Below are positions 15,781-23,938 of a DNA stretch of 24,637 nt, in pieces. The translations under genes and the position numbers were made by a program. The DNA is taken from assembly GCA_002690405.1 (NCBI GenBank), contig NZEI01000016.1, forward strand, positions 1 through 24,637, written 5' to 3'. The notes under the pieces were generated by a model. It was not told the origin of the DNA. It searched no databases and was given only the letters and a program-made list of their open reading frames with translations. How positions within the stretch are numbered: position 1 is the stretch's first letter; every line of letters begins with the position of its first letter. This stretch comes from Gammaproteobacteria bacterium. GTDB lineage: Bacteria > Pseudomonadota > Gammaproteobacteria > Pseudomonadales > Azotimanducaceae.

Positions 15781-16731
15781 ATGCGCGCGCTGCTGCTGCT
15801 TGGCGTTGCTGTTGCTGTTGCAGGTGTCGCAGTTGGATGGCAGTTACGAGGCTTAGCTGCTGGTGATGGCAGTACACCAAAGGTAGACGACGGGTTATCG
15901 CACCAGCAGACCTTAACAGAGCCTATTTTACTGCCACCAACGCAAAAGCCTGTTGCCGTGACTGGGGTAAACCTTACTGACCCGCCCACCATGGAAACAG
16001 TGCTCTCCTTAGAGGCGCTTTATGCAGCATTGGCGAACGCAGATGTGTCTCGCGAGGGTGCGATCCGTCGGCAACTTCAGGAACATATTAGTCAGCGCTC
16101 GGCGCAGCTGACGAGTCAACAGCGCTGGACGGAATTATTGGGGTTCTATCAGCGTTTAGTGAATCTAGACCCGCACGTTGCCGATTATTACTACCGTCTT
16201 GCGGAAGTGCAGGTGCAGTTGCAACTCTACGATCAAGCGCTGTATTCGCTTTATTTCATTCTGCAGGACGCGGTAATGGGGGCCAAGGCCCAGGCACTAG
16301 AGCAGCGTATTAATAGGCGCCTGCAATTCAGTGAGGGTATAAGCGTGCCGCTGCTCAAATACGGTAGTCATCATGTGGTGGAGGCGCGATTGCCGTCGGG
16401 GCGGTTACGACTTTTATTGGATACTGGAGCATCGATTACAACTTTGACGCCAGATGCAGCGCGCCGCTTGAACCTTAGCTATGATCTGAATCGTTCGATT
16501 AGCTTAGCCACGGCGGGCGGTCTGGTAGCAGCGCCAATAATAGAAGTCTCGGATTTCAGCGTTGGCGCGGCCCAGGTGGAACGTTTACAAGTGGGTATCC
16601 TGCCGTTATTGGGAGACGGTGGTTTCGATGGCTTACTTGGTATGAATTTTCTTCAGCAGTTTGCCAGTTCTATTAATCAGCAAGATGGCGTCCTGCACCT
16701 GCAAGATAAGAGCGAAGACCTAAGCAGCTGA
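15781..16731 (+). CDS. Membrane-anchored or secreted retropepsin-like aspartic protease
   Basis: A 316-residue protein with an N-terminal hydrophobic segment (about 2-20; uncleaved anchor or signal peptide), a low-complexity stretch, a TPR-like helical region (about 115-175, with DPHVADYYYRLAEVQ), and a C-terminal clan AA retropepsin domain (about 190-310). The catalytic motif is DTGAS with D214, and the second conserved stretch is FDGLLGMNFL. Retropepsins act as dimers, so this would be a periplasmic homodimer; the substrate is unknown. It starts four bases after ffh, has only a weak ribosome binding site, and is probably co-transcribed with ffh. Start ATG 15781 is chosen because it gives the hydrophobic N-terminus. 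Confidence 0.85.
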   Translation: MRALLLLGVAVAVAGVAVGWQLRGLAAGDGSTPKVDDGLSHQQTLTEPILLPPTQKPVAVTGVNLTDPPTMETVLSLEALYAALANADVSREGAIRRQLQEHISQRSAQLTSQQRWTELLGFYQRLVNLDPHVADYYYRLAEVQVQLQLYDQALYSLYFILQDAVMGAKAQALEQRINRRLQFSEGISVPLLKYGSHHVVEARLPSGRLRLLLDTGASITTLTPDAARRLNLSYDLNRSISLATAGGLVAAPIIEVSDFSVGAAQVERLQVGILPLLGDGGFDGLLGMNFLQQFASSINQQDGVLHLQDKSEDLSS

Positions 16732-16747
16732 TATATAAGGAGGGATG

Positions 16748-17041
16748 ATGACGGCGTATGTAATTGCCACAATAAATATCCATGATCGAGAGCGGTACGC
16801 TGAGTATGAAGCGGGTTTTATGGCCATTTTTATAAATTATGGTGGTGCAATGCTCAGTGTCGATGAAGCGCCTCGGTTGCTGGAGGGAGACTGGCCATTT
16901 ACGCGTACCGTATTAATTGGCTTTGACTCCGTGGCAGCTGCGGAAAAATGGTTTTTCAGTCCGGAATATCAAGATTTGGCGCGCCATAGACATGCAGCAG
17001 CGGAAACTCAGTGTGTGATTGTTAACGGTCTGCCGGGATGA
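16748..17041 (+). CDS. DUF1330 family small protein
   Basis: A 97-residue protein with the dimeric ferredoxin-like (alpha/beta barrel) DUF1330 pattern: TAYVIATINIHDRERYAEY at the start, GG near the middle, and RTVLIGFDSVAAAEKWFFSPEYQDLARHR at the C-terminal half. No catalytic function is established for the family. Two ATGs occur in tandem (16745 and 16748) immediately after AAGGAGGG (16737-16744); spacing and family N-termini favour the second. It lies 16 bases after the protease gene and 101 bases before rpsP, so it looks like the last gene of an ffh-protease-DUF1330 unit. Confidence 0.85.
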   Translation: MTAYVIATINIHDRERYAEYEAGFMAIFINYGGAMLSVDEAPRLLEGDWPFTRTVLIGFDSVAAAEKWFFSPEYQDLARHRHAAAETQCVIVNGLPG

Positions 17042-17072
17042 TCTGGATCACATAAGACCTATGCTAAGCCAT

Positions 17073-17100
17073 TTGCATGTCTGCGATGTTGCTATAGAAT
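17073..17100 (+). promoter_or_regulatory. Candidate promoter for the rpsP operon
   Basis: TTGCAT (17073-17078) and TAGAAT (17095-17100, within TATAGAAT) are 16 bases apart, in the 101-base gap before rpsP. Transcription would start near 17107, about 36 bases before the rpsP ATG. The rest of the gap holds nothing else I can identify, and no terminator for the upstream genes. Confidence 0.5.
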
Positions 17101-17142
17101 ACGCGGCCTTCGAATTCTGACCTTTGGTAAACAGAGAACATT

Positions 17143-17421
17143 ATGGTAACGATCCGTCTTGCCCGTCATGGCGCAAAGAAGAGTCCTTTTTATCACGTAA
17201 CAGTGGCAGACCAAGCGCGCGCCCGTGATGGCCGCTTCGTGGAACGCGTAGGATTCTATAACCCGGTGGCCAAGGGTCAGGCTGAGGCATTGCGCTTGGA
17301 TCTCGATCGTATCGATTACTGGGTTGGCGTTGGTGCTCAGCCCAGCGATCGGGTAAAGCAGTTGATTGCAACTGCGCGCAAGCAACAGACTGCAGAAGCA
17401 GCCGCGGCTCCCGCGGAGTAG
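17143..17421 (+). CDS. rpsP: 30S ribosomal protein S16
   Basis: S16 is a small-subunit assembly protein bound to the 5' and central domains of 16S rRNA. The 92 residues start MVTIRLARHGAKKSPFYHVTVAD and contain RFVERVGFYNPVA and DRIDYWVGVGAQPSDRV, all typical of the family; E. coli S16 is 82 residues, and the extra length is an alanine-rich C-terminal tail. It is the first gene of the conserved rpsP-rimM-trmD-rplS operon. The last codons form a GC-rich hairpin (17402-17416) with a second one just after the stop. Confidence 0.98.
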   Translation: MVTIRLARHGAKKSPFYHVTVADQARARDGRFVERVGFYNPVAKGQAEALRLDLDRIDYWVGVGAQPSDRVKQLIATARKQQTAEAAAAPAE

Positions 17422-17447
17422 TCTTTCGCGCATCACCTCGATGCGCG
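17402..17447 (+). promoter_or_regulatory. Paired hairpins at the rpsP-rimM junction
   Basis: Hairpin 1 (17402-17416) has CCGCGG, a CTC loop and CCGCGG and covers the last rpsP codons. Hairpin 2 (17427-17447) has an eight-base perfect stem CGCGCATC/GATGCGCG with the loop ACCTC, in the 52-base gap before rimM. Neither is followed by a T-run, so these are not intrinsic terminators; mRNA processing, stabilisation of the rpsP part or control of rimM translation are possible. Confidence 0.5.
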
Positions 17448-17473
17448 CATTAACAAGCGTTTAAGTTTCCCAG

Positions 17474-17989
17474 ATGTCCCAAGACAACGTCATAGTGGGT
17501 CGTCTGGGGCGGGCCTTTGGCGTCAAGGGATGGCAACACCTGCAGTCCTTTACCTCTCCCTCAGAAAACCTATTGTCCTATCAGCCGTGGTTTTTGCGCG
17601 GGCAAAATAGCGATCGCTGGCAAGCCATCGAAGACTACGAAATCCAAAATCACAACGATGGTTATTTAGTTCGGCTTGCTGGGGTCGATCAGCGCGAAGC
17701 TGCTCAGCAATGCAGTGGCAGTTTGCTCGGTGTTCCAGCAGCCATTCTGGCAGATACCGCAGAGGATGAATTCTATTGGCATCAGTTGATCGGTTGTGCC
17801 GTGGTTAACGAGCAGGGGCAGCGCTTAGGTCAGGTCAGCGGCTTACTCGAAACTGGCGCGCACGATGTGCTGCAGATCGCACAGAGTGGTCAGCCGTTAT
17901 TGGTGCCATTTACTGATCCCTACATCATCGACGTCAACGTATCAGAGCAGCGGATTGTCGTGATGTGGCCCTCGGAATGGAACGATTGA
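17474..17989 (+). CDS. rimM: Ribosome maturation factor RimM
   Basis: RimM binds S19 and helps mature the 30S head. The 171 residues have the N-terminal beta-barrel beginning VIVGRLGRAFGVKGWQHLQSFT and the C-terminal PRC-like barrel (FYWHQLIGCAVVNEQGQRLGQV, then LLVPFTDPYIIDVNVSEQRIVV). Length is usual for the family (E. coli 182). No Shine-Dalgarno sequence is visible before ATG 17474, which fits the low expression of rimM relative to rpsP known in E. coli. trmD starts four bases after its stop. Confidence 0.96.
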   Translation: MSQDNVIVGRLGRAFGVKGWQHLQSFTSPSENLLSYQPWFLRGQNSDRWQAIEDYEIQNHNDGYLVRLAGVDQREAAQQCSGSLLGVPAAILADTAEDEFYWHQLIGCAVVNEQGQRLGQVSGLLETGAHDVLQIAQSGQPLLVPFTDPYIIDVNVSEQRIVVMWPSEWND

Positions 17990-17993
17990 AGCG

Positions 17994-18737
17994 ATGTGGC
18001 TAGGTATCATTACGTTGTTTCCCGACATGTTTGCGGCGGTAACCCGCGAGGGTGTATTCGGTCGTGCTGTGGCATCTGAGATTGTGAGCCTTGAATTCTT
18101 TAATCCGCGAGATTACACCACGGACCGGCATCGTACGGTGGATGACAGACCCTATGGCGGTGGTGCTGGCATGGTGATGAAGGTCGAGCCGCTGCAACAG
18201 GCCGTGGCGGCGGCGAAAGAGCGTGCTCCGGCCAATACACCGGTGGTGTTGATGAGCCCCCAAGGGCAAAGGTTTAGTCAAACCCAGGTTAGCGCGTACC
18301 GCGATAGTGCGGGTTTGATTTTAGTCTGCGGCCGCTATGAAGGCATTGATGAGCGGTTTATTAACCGCTGGGTAGATGTGGAATGGTCGGTAGGCGACTA
18401 TGTCCTCAGTGGCGGTGAATTACCCGCAATGGTGGTGATGGATGCCATTGCCAGGCACTTACCCGGCACATTAGGCAATCAAATGTCCGCGATCGATGAA
18501 TCTTACCTTGATGCAACGCTCGATTACCCTCACTATACGCGCCCCGAAACTTTGGCTTCGGAAAAGATACCGCCACAGTTGCTTAGTGGAGACCACGGGC
18601 AGGTGGCTAAGTACCGACGCCGTGAGGCGTTAAAACGCACTCTAAATCGGCGCCCGGAGTTATTGACTGCAATGACATTTGGTGAGCTGGATCGAGAGTT
18701 GTTGTTAGAAATTTTTGCCGACCGTCAGCCAGATTAG
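17994..18737 (+). CDS. trmD: tRNA (guanine-37-N1)-methyltransferase
   Basis: TrmD uses S-adenosylmethionine to methylate G37 next to the anticodon and so prevents +1 frameshifting; it is essential. The 247-residue SPOUT protein has MWLGIITLFPDMF at the start, PYGGGAGMVMK near 53-63, ILVCGRYEGIDERF near 105-118 and the trefoil-knot SAM-binding loop GDYVLSGGELPAMVVMDAI near 133-150. Its length is close to E. coli TrmD (255). It is tightly packed behind rimM, and its stop is 20 bases from the rplS ATG. Confidence 0.98.
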   Translation: MWLGIITLFPDMFAAVTREGVFGRAVASEIVSLEFFNPRDYTTDRHRTVDDRPYGGGAGMVMKVEPLQQAVAAAKERAPANTPVVLMSPQGQRFSQTQVSAYRDSAGLILVCGRYEGIDERFINRWVDVEWSVGDYVLSGGELPAMVVMDAIARHLPGTLGNQMSAIDESYLDATLDYPHYTRPETLASEKIPPQLLSGDHGQVAKYRRREALKRTLNRRPELLTAMTFGELDRELLLEIFADRQPD

Positions 18738-18757
18738 GCGATGCATTGGAGATAAAC

Positions 18758-19111
18758 ATGCGCAGAAATAAAGTAATCCAAGAAATTGAAGACCGCCAAC
18801 TAGCGGAAGTGCCCGAGTTCAGCCCTGGTGATACGGTAAGCGTACAGGTGCGCGTAAAAGAAGGCAGCCGAGAGCGCTTACAGGCCTTTGAAGGTGTGGT
18901 TATTGGCATCAAGAACCGGGGTATCAATTCGGCATTTGTTGTGCGCAAAATTTCCCATGGAGTTGGTGTTGAGCGAACCTTCCAAACTCATAGTCCGTTG
19001 ATCAATCAGATCGAAGTAAAGCGGCGTGGCGATGTGCGGCAGGCGAAGCTTTACTACTTGCGTGAGCGCTCTGGACGCTCCGCGCGCATCAAGGAAAAAA
19101 TCAACAAGTAG
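18758..19111 (+). CDS. rplS: 50S ribosomal protein L19
   Basis: L19 sits at the subunit interface of the 50S particle. Starting at ATG 18758 the protein has 117 residues (E. coli 115) with IPEF-like VPEFSPGDTVSVQVRVKEG, RLQAFEGVVIGIKNRGINSAF and VKRRGDVRQAKLYYLR. The start is decided by GGAG at 18748-18751, six bases upstream; an in-frame TTG at 18746 overlaps this ribosome binding site and would add four residues, so I reject it. It ends the rpsP operon; no U-run terminator follows. Confidence 0.97.
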   Translation: MRRNKVIQEIEDRQLAEVPEFSPGDTVSVQVRVKEGSRERLQAFEGVVIGIKNRGINSAFVVRKISHGVGVERTFQTHSPLINQIEVKRRGDVRQAKLYYLRERSGRSARIKEKINK

Positions 19112-19136
19112 ACGCCCTGACAGGGTTGGCTATAGT
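19109..19136 (+). promoter_or_regulatory. Candidate promoter for xerD
   Basis: TAGACG (19109-19114, 4 of 6) and TATAGT (19131-19136, 5 of 6) lie 16 bases apart at the rplS end, predicting a start near 19143, about 23 bases before the xerD ATG. A short dyad CCCTG-A-CAGGG (19115-19125) lies in the spacer. Confidence 0.4.
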
Positions 19137-19165
19137 GGCGGCTTGAATCTAAGGTCGCCGCGTCC

Positions 19166-20074
19166 ATGCCCAAGCACGATTACAGCCCCAGCATCGAGGT
19201 TTTAGAATACCTCGATGCCCTGTGGCTGCAGCGTGGTCTTAGCGAAAACACTTTGGCGGCCTATCGCCGCGATCTCACCCAGACAGAGTATTGGCTGCTG
19301 CAAACCGCGCGTGCAGCCAAGTTGATCGATGCCAGCGCCGACGATCTTGGTGCCTATAATGAGATGCGTAATAGCGAGAACATTGCGCGGCGCTCAGCGG
19401 CGCGGTGGCTCAGTTCAGTGCGCGGATTTTTCCGGCATTGGCTCGCTGAACAACGTCTGCAAGACGATCCCACACAGTACCTTGAACATCCTAAGCAGGC
19501 GCGTGCTCTGCCCAGCAGTCTGGGTGCTCAAGACGTGGAGAATTTGCTTAATGCGCCGGACGTAACCACAGCGATTGGTATGCGCGACCGGGCGATGCTA
19601 GAACTACTTTACGCCTGTGGTCTGCGGGTATCGGAACTTGTGACTCTGCAATTGGCCAGCGTAAACCTGCGTCAGGGCGTGGTCCGAGTAACAGGTAAAG
19701 GCAGCAAGGAGCGGATTGTGCCCGCCGGCGAAGCCGCTTTGGACTGGTTACAGCGTTATTTGCGCGAGGCGCGCCAACAACTGATGCCAGCTGGGGGTAA
19801 CGTACTATTTCCTAGCCGTTTAGGTCGGGCGATGACGCGGCAGACATTCTGGCATGCCATAAAACGCTATGCGTTAGTGGCCGGGATTGAAAAAGACATC
19901 TCACCTCATACCCTGCGTCATGCATTTGCGACTCATCTTGTGGATAATGGCGCAGACCTGCGCGCAGTGCAGATGATGCTCGGGCACAGCGATTTGTCTA
20001 CGACTCAAATCTACACTCATGTGGCGCAGCAGCGGCTGCAATCGTTGTTAAGAAAACACCACCCGCGCGGATAA
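19166..20074 (+). CDS. xerD: Tyrosine recombinase XerD
   Basis: XerD, with XerC, resolves chromosome dimers at dif under FtsK control. The 302 residues (E. coli 298) comprise the N-terminal SAM-like core-binding domain (about 8-95) and the C-terminal catalytic domain. All catalytic residues are visible: R154 (CGLRVSEL), K178 (TGKGSKERIVP), H248 and R251 (SPHTLRHAFATHL), H274 (GHSDLSTTQIYTH) and Y283. The following dsbC supports XerD rather than XerC, as xerD-dsbC is a conserved pair. No phage or integron context is present. The coding sequence appears intact. Confidence 0.95.
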   Translation: MPKHDYSPSIEVLEYLDALWLQRGLSENTLAAYRRDLTQTEYWLLQTARAAKLIDASADDLGAYNEMRNSENIARRSAARWLSSVRGFFRHWLAEQRLQDDPTQYLEHPKQARALPSSLGAQDVENLLNAPDVTTAIGMRDRAMLELLYACGLRVSELVTLQLASVNLRQGVVRVTGKGSKERIVPAGEAALDWLQRYLREARQQLMPAGGNVLFPSRLGRAMTRQTFWHAIKRYALVAGIEKDISPHTLRHAFATHLVDNGADLRAVQMMLGHSDLSTTQIYTHVAQQRLQSLLRKHHPRG

Positions 20075-20118
20075 ACAGTGCATTGCTTAAGCCACTGGTC
20101 AACGGAAAGGATATTTGC

Positions 20119-20874
20119 ATGGTAGTTAAAAAATTTATGGCTGGGTTTCTGCATGCTGTGACGGCAGCTGTATTGGTGCTGTCGCCAGCAGCCTTTGCGG
20201 AAACCGGTGACGCGCTGGAGAGTGGCCGTAAACTTGCGGAAAAATTGCAGCAGCTGCGCCCTGGAATCCCGATTGAAGCGGTGGTGGCCATCGACATCCC
20301 GGGCATGTATGCGATTGAATTGTCCGGTGGTACCACGCTTTACGGTACAGCCGATGGGCAACACTTCTTTAGCGGTGACCTATTCGCCGTGCAAGACGAT
20401 CTCGTCAATCTGTCCGAGCAGCGGCGGGACAAAAAGCGCCAACAATTGATGGCGCAGCAGTCTCTTGAAGACATGATCGTATTTCCGGCGGTTGGCGAGG
20501 CGCGCGGCTACATTCAAGTGTTTACCGATGTAGACTGCGGCTATTGTCGGAAACTACATAACGAGATGGCGCAGATTAATGAGCTGGGTATTGAAGTTCG
20601 GTATCTGGCATATCCGCGCGCTGGTGTTGATTCCGACACCCACGACAAGATGGTCTCCGCTTGGTGCGCGAAAGATCGTCAAAGCGCCATCACCCAGCTT
20701 AAAGCTGGAGCTAGTGTGCCGACAAAGACGTGCCAGAACGCGATAAGCGATCACTACGGGTTGGGACAGCAACTGGGAATCAGTGGCACCCCGGCAATCG
20801 TGCTGGCAGATGGAAGATTGTTGCCAGGATATCTGCCAGCAGAACGTCTAGCGGCCGCCGTCCTTGGTGAATAG
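20119..20874 (+). CDS. dsbC: Periplasmic thiol:disulfide interchange protein DsbC
   Basis: DsbC isomerises wrong disulfides in periplasmic proteins and is kept reduced by DsbD. With ATG 20119 the precursor has 251 residues: a signal peptide with likely cleavage after AFA (about residue 27), the N-terminal dimerisation domain, then a thioredoxin fold with active site C140-GY-C143 and the structural pair C183 and C205; SGTPAIVL carries the cis-proline. AAGGA at 20107-20111 is seven bases upstream of this ATG; the frame is open back to a TTG at 20083, which would spoil the signal peptide. It follows xerD by 44 bases and precedes hom by 33. Confidence 0.95.
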   Translation: MVVKKFMAGFLHAVTAAVLVLSPAAFAETGDALESGRKLAEKLQQLRPGIPIEAVVAIDIPGMYAIELSGGTTLYGTADGQHFFSGDLFAVQDDLVNLSEQRRDKKRQQLMAQQSLEDMIVFPAVGEARGYIQVFTDVDCGYCRKLHNEMAQINELGIEVRYLAYPRAGVDSDTHDKMVSAWCAKDRQSAITQLKAGASVPTKTCQNAISDHYGLGQQLGISGTPAIVLADGRLLPGYLPAERLAAAVLGE

Positions 20875-20907
20875 CCGAATCGACCAGTAGCTACAAGGAG
20901 CAATAGT

Positions 20908-22170
20908 TTGAAAAGCCTTTCGATAGGTATTGCCGGTCTCGGCACCGTAGCCCAGGGTGTCTTGACGCTACTCGCTAGCAACCGAGAGCTCATCGAGCAG
21001 CGCAGTGGCGTCAGCGTCAATGTAGTGCGTGTGGCCAGTCGCAGCGCTAAGCCAGAGGTAGACCTCCACGGCGCAGATTTCTCCACTGACGTAATGGATC
21101 TACTATCCGATCCGCGCATCGACGTGATTGTGGAGTTGATTGGCGGGGAGACGCTGGCAAAACAGCTGATTGTTGCCGCCTTAGAGAGTGGTAAAGGCGT
21201 TGTGACCGCGAATAAGGCAGTCATCGCATTACATGGTAACGAACTATCACGTCAGCGCTTACGTTTTGAGGCCGCCGTTGCCGGCGCAATTCCGATCATT
21301 CAGGCACTGCAGTACGGTTTGGTAGCGAATCAGTTCAGCGCCCTGAGCGGCATTATTAATGGCACCTGCAATTACATGTTGTCTGCCATGGAGTCCGAGG
21401 GCGTTGATTTCGATGAAATTCTAGAGCGCGCTCAGACCTTAGGGTATGCCGAGGCGGATCCATCGTTCGATGTAGACGGCATCGACGCGGCCCACAAGTT
21501 AACGATTCTCATGGCACTGGCCTTTGGTTCAGATTTTGAGTTTGACAAAGTTTATGTCGAAGGTATCCGCGCGATTACTCCCAAGGACATAAGCTATGCC
21601 ACCGAGTTGGGTTATCGTATTAAGCATTTGGGGATTTTGCGCAGTACTGCCGATGGGATTGAGGCGCGGGTGCATCCCACATTGGTTGCCCAGAGCGAAC
21701 TAGTGGCTCACGTAAATGGGGTTCTGAATGCTGTGCAAGTGGAGTCCGATGCAGCCGGTAAGACGCTCTTTAGTGGCCCAGGAGCTGGCGGCGCAGCTAC
21801 CGCCTCTGCGGTAGTGGCAGACATTATCGCAACCGCTCTGCATCCAGAGCAGACTGGGGGAGGTTCGGGATCTAGCCAGTCGATACCCATACAGCCGATC
21901 GAAAAAATCAGCAGCGCTTACTATTTACGCATTCCCACACGTGATGAACCCGGAGTTTTTGCTGAAGTCACGCAAATACTCTCAAGTCATAACATCAATC
22001 TTGATGCGGTGATTCAAAAAGACAGCCACGGCCAGGGTGGTTCGGTAGATATCGTGATTCTCACCGAGGATATTCAAGAAGCGCAAATGAATGAGGCGCT
22101 GGCGCAGCTGGAGGCTTTGGCAACAGTGACGGCTCCGGTGATGCGAATCCGCGTGGCACCTCAGGACTGA
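20908..22170 (+). CDS. hom: Homoserine dehydrogenase
   Basis: Hom reduces aspartate semialdehyde to homoserine, the branch toward threonine and methionine. The 420 residues (Pseudomonas about 434) show an NAD(P)-binding domain beginning IGIAGLGTVAQGV, VVTANKAVIALHG near 105, the substrate-binding AAVAGAIPIIQAL and GIINGTCNYML segments, and a C-terminal ACT domain (about 335-415, YYLRIPTRDEPGVFAEV), joined by a short Gly/Ser-rich linker. It is the monofunctional form without aspartokinase. The TTG start at 20908 is well supported: AAGGAG (20895-20900) lies seven bases upstream and no nearby ATG fits. thrC, which often follows hom in Pseudomonas, is absent; recJ starts eight bases after the stop. 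Confidence 0.96.
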   Translation: MKSLSIGIAGLGTVAQGVLTLLASNRELIEQRSGVSVNVVRVASRSAKPEVDLHGADFSTDVMDLLSDPRIDVIVELIGGETLAKQLIVAALESGKGVVTANKAVIALHGNELSRQRLRFEAAVAGAIPIIQALQYGLVANQFSALSGIINGTCNYMLSAMESEGVDFDEILERAQTLGYAEADPSFDVDGIDAAHKLTILMALAFGSDFEFDKVYVEGIRAITPKDISYATELGYRIKHLGILRSTADGIEARVHPTLVAQSELVAHVNGVLNAVQVESDAAGKTLFSGPGAGGAATASAVVADIIATALHPEQTGGGSGSSQSIPIQPIEKISSAYYLRIPTRDEPGVFAEVTQILSSHNINLDAVIQKDSHGQGGSVDIVILTEDIQEAQMNEALAQLEALATVTAPVMRIRVAPQD

Positions 22171-22178
22171 GTACGCCG

Positions 22179-23885
22179 ATGCAGATCATTACGCGAGCGG
22201 TTGGCGATGGCGCGCTTGATGTAGACGATCCGTTGATAGAGCGCCTATACCTGAGTCGGGGGTTGACCCGCACAGATGATACCGACAAAGGCCTAAAGTC
22301 CTTGGTGTCGCCGCTGGGCCTGATGGATATAGACAAGGCTGCCCAGCGTGTGGCCGAAGCAGTGGTGGCGCAGCAACGGATCCTGATCATAGGCGACTAC
22401 GATGCGGACGGTGCCACGTCAGTAGCTTTATGCAAGTTAGCGCTGGCTGCCATGGGGGCTGAGGCGGTCGAATTTCTCGTACCTGATCGCTTTCAATTTG
22501 GTTATGGCCTATCGGAGGCGATCGTGGCGATTGCTCAAAGCCTTAAACCGGATTTAATTATTACCGTCGACAACGGCATATCTAGTGTTGATGGCGTCGC
22601 TGCGGCGAATGCCGCGGGTATTGATGTGATTGTCACTGACCATCATCTACCGGGCTCAGAGTTGCCAGCAGCCTATGCCATTGTTAATCCGAATCGCCAA
22701 GACTGTGGTTTCCCAAGTAAATCCATCGCCGGTGTAGGCGTTGCCTATTATTTGCTCAGTTGGGTGCGTCACACCTTACGCCAGCGCCAGTGGTTCGACG
22801 CTGCGCAACGGCCGGAACCCAATCTGGGTCAGTTCTTGGATCTAGTTGCGCTGGGCACTGTGGCCGATGTGGTGCCCCTAGACCGCAATAACCGAATATT
22901 GGTCCATCAGGGTCTGTTACGCATGCGTCAGGGTCATACCCGTCCGGGTATTCGCGCGCTGGCAGAAGTAGGCAAGCGTGATTTAACCCAGCTCAGTGCC
23001 CAAGATCTTGGCTTTGCCATCGGCCCGCGTCTCAACGCCGCTGGGAGGCTGCAAGACATGAGCGTGGGCATTCGCTGTCTGTTGGCCGACAATGTTGCCA
23101 CCGCGAGATCATTAGCTCAGGAATTAGACGGTTTAAACAAAGATCGACGCGAGATCGAGCAGGGCATGGTGGCCGAGGCGGAATTGCTCCTTGCTCAAGT
23201 ATCGAAGACGGATGACGCCAAAGGGATCGCGGTCTATCACGAACGCTTTCATCAGGGCGTGGTGGGCATTGTAGCGGGGCGCTTGCGCGAGCGCTTACAC
23301 CGACCGGCTATTGTTTTCGCGGACTCGTCAGAAGGTGCTGTGGGTGAAATAAAAGGCTCAGCGCGCAGCATTGATGGCCTAAACATACGCGATGTACTCG
23401 ACACCATAGCGACCCGTTATCCAGGTTTATTAATAAAGTTTGGTGGTCATGCTATGGCCGCAGGTTTAAGTCTGAAGCGTGTTCACTTTGAGCGCTTCCG
23501 CAACATTTTTGCCGAAGTGGTAGCTGAACTGGTGAGCGAAGACGCACTGAGCGCCAAATGCTTTGTTGATGGTGGACTATCTGAACAGGAACTTACCCTC
23601 GATACAGTCCAGTCGCTGTTCAATGCAGGACCCTGGGGCAACGGTTTTCCGGAGCCGGCATTTTGTGATGATTTTGAACTCATCAGTCAGCGCGTGGTTG
23701 GCGAGCAACACTTGAAATTAGTGCTGCGTAAAGAAGCGCGTCTAATTGACGCCATAGCGTTCCGACAACCGCCATTGGCTCAGGAGACAAAGCGTTTGCG
23801 CGTGGTATATCGCCCAGCGCGTAACGACTACGGTAATACCGCAACATTGCAGTTGATAGTGGAGTACATCGAGCCTTTGGCTTAG
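22179..23885 (+). CDS. recJ: Single-stranded-DNA-specific exonuclease RecJ
   Basis: RecJ is a 5' to 3' single-strand exonuclease of the RecF and mismatch repair pathways. The 568 residues (E. coli 577) include the DHH-family metal motifs: GDYDADG with D73, D75 and D77, VDNG with D131, and the DHH signature at 154-156. The DHHA1 domain follows (GVVGIVAGRLRERLHRPAIVF and FGGHAMAAGLSL, about residues 365-435), and then the C-terminal OB-fold. The start ATG 22179 matches the family N-terminus in length; the ribosome binding site is weak, suggesting coupling to hom. prfB follows, as in E. coli. Confidence 0.97.
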   Translation: MQIITRAVGDGALDVDDPLIERLYLSRGLTRTDDTDKGLKSLVSPLGLMDIDKAAQRVAEAVVAQQRILIIGDYDADGATSVALCKLALAAMGAEAVEFLVPDRFQFGYGLSEAIVAIAQSLKPDLIITVDNGISSVDGVAAANAAGIDVIVTDHHLPGSELPAAYAIVNPNRQDCGFPSKSIAGVGVAYYLLSWVRHTLRQRQWFDAAQRPEPNLGQFLDLVALGTVADVVPLDRNNRILVHQGLLRMRQGHTRPGIRALAEVGKRDLTQLSAQDLGFAIGPRLNAAGRLQDMSVGIRCLLADNVATARSLAQELDGLNKDRREIEQGMVAEAELLLAQVSKTDDAKGIAVYHERFHQGVVGIVAGRLRERLHRPAIVFADSSEGAVGEIKGSARSIDGLNIRDVLDTIATRYPGLLIKFGGHAMAAGLSLKRVHFERFRNIFAEVVAELVSEDALSAKCFVDGGLSEQELTLDTVQSLFNAGPWGNGFPEPAFCDDFELISQRVVGEQHLKLVLRKEARLIDAIAFRQPPLAQETKRLRVVYRPARNDYGNTATLQLIVEYIEPLA

Positions 23886-23938
23886 ACTCCGCGCTGCTTA
23901 AAAAACAGCAAAATGCTGCATAACACCGATAGAGACCC

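Noticed and set aside
15455..15880. Minus-strand open frame of 141 codons opposite the ffh end
   Set aside because: Its odd composition (runs of F, C, P and I) is the mirror of the methionine-rich M domain of Ffh.
19115..19125. CCCTGACAGGG dyad after rplS as a terminator
   Set aside because: The arms leave almost no loop and no T-run follows.
20754..21224. Minus-strand open frame of 156 codons opposite dsbC and hom
   Set aside because: It is fully antisense to two well-recognised genes, is serine- and arginine-rich low-complexity, and resembles no family.
23908..23923. CAGCAAAATGCTG dyad after recJ as a terminator
   Set aside because: The stem has five pairs only and is not followed by a T-run.
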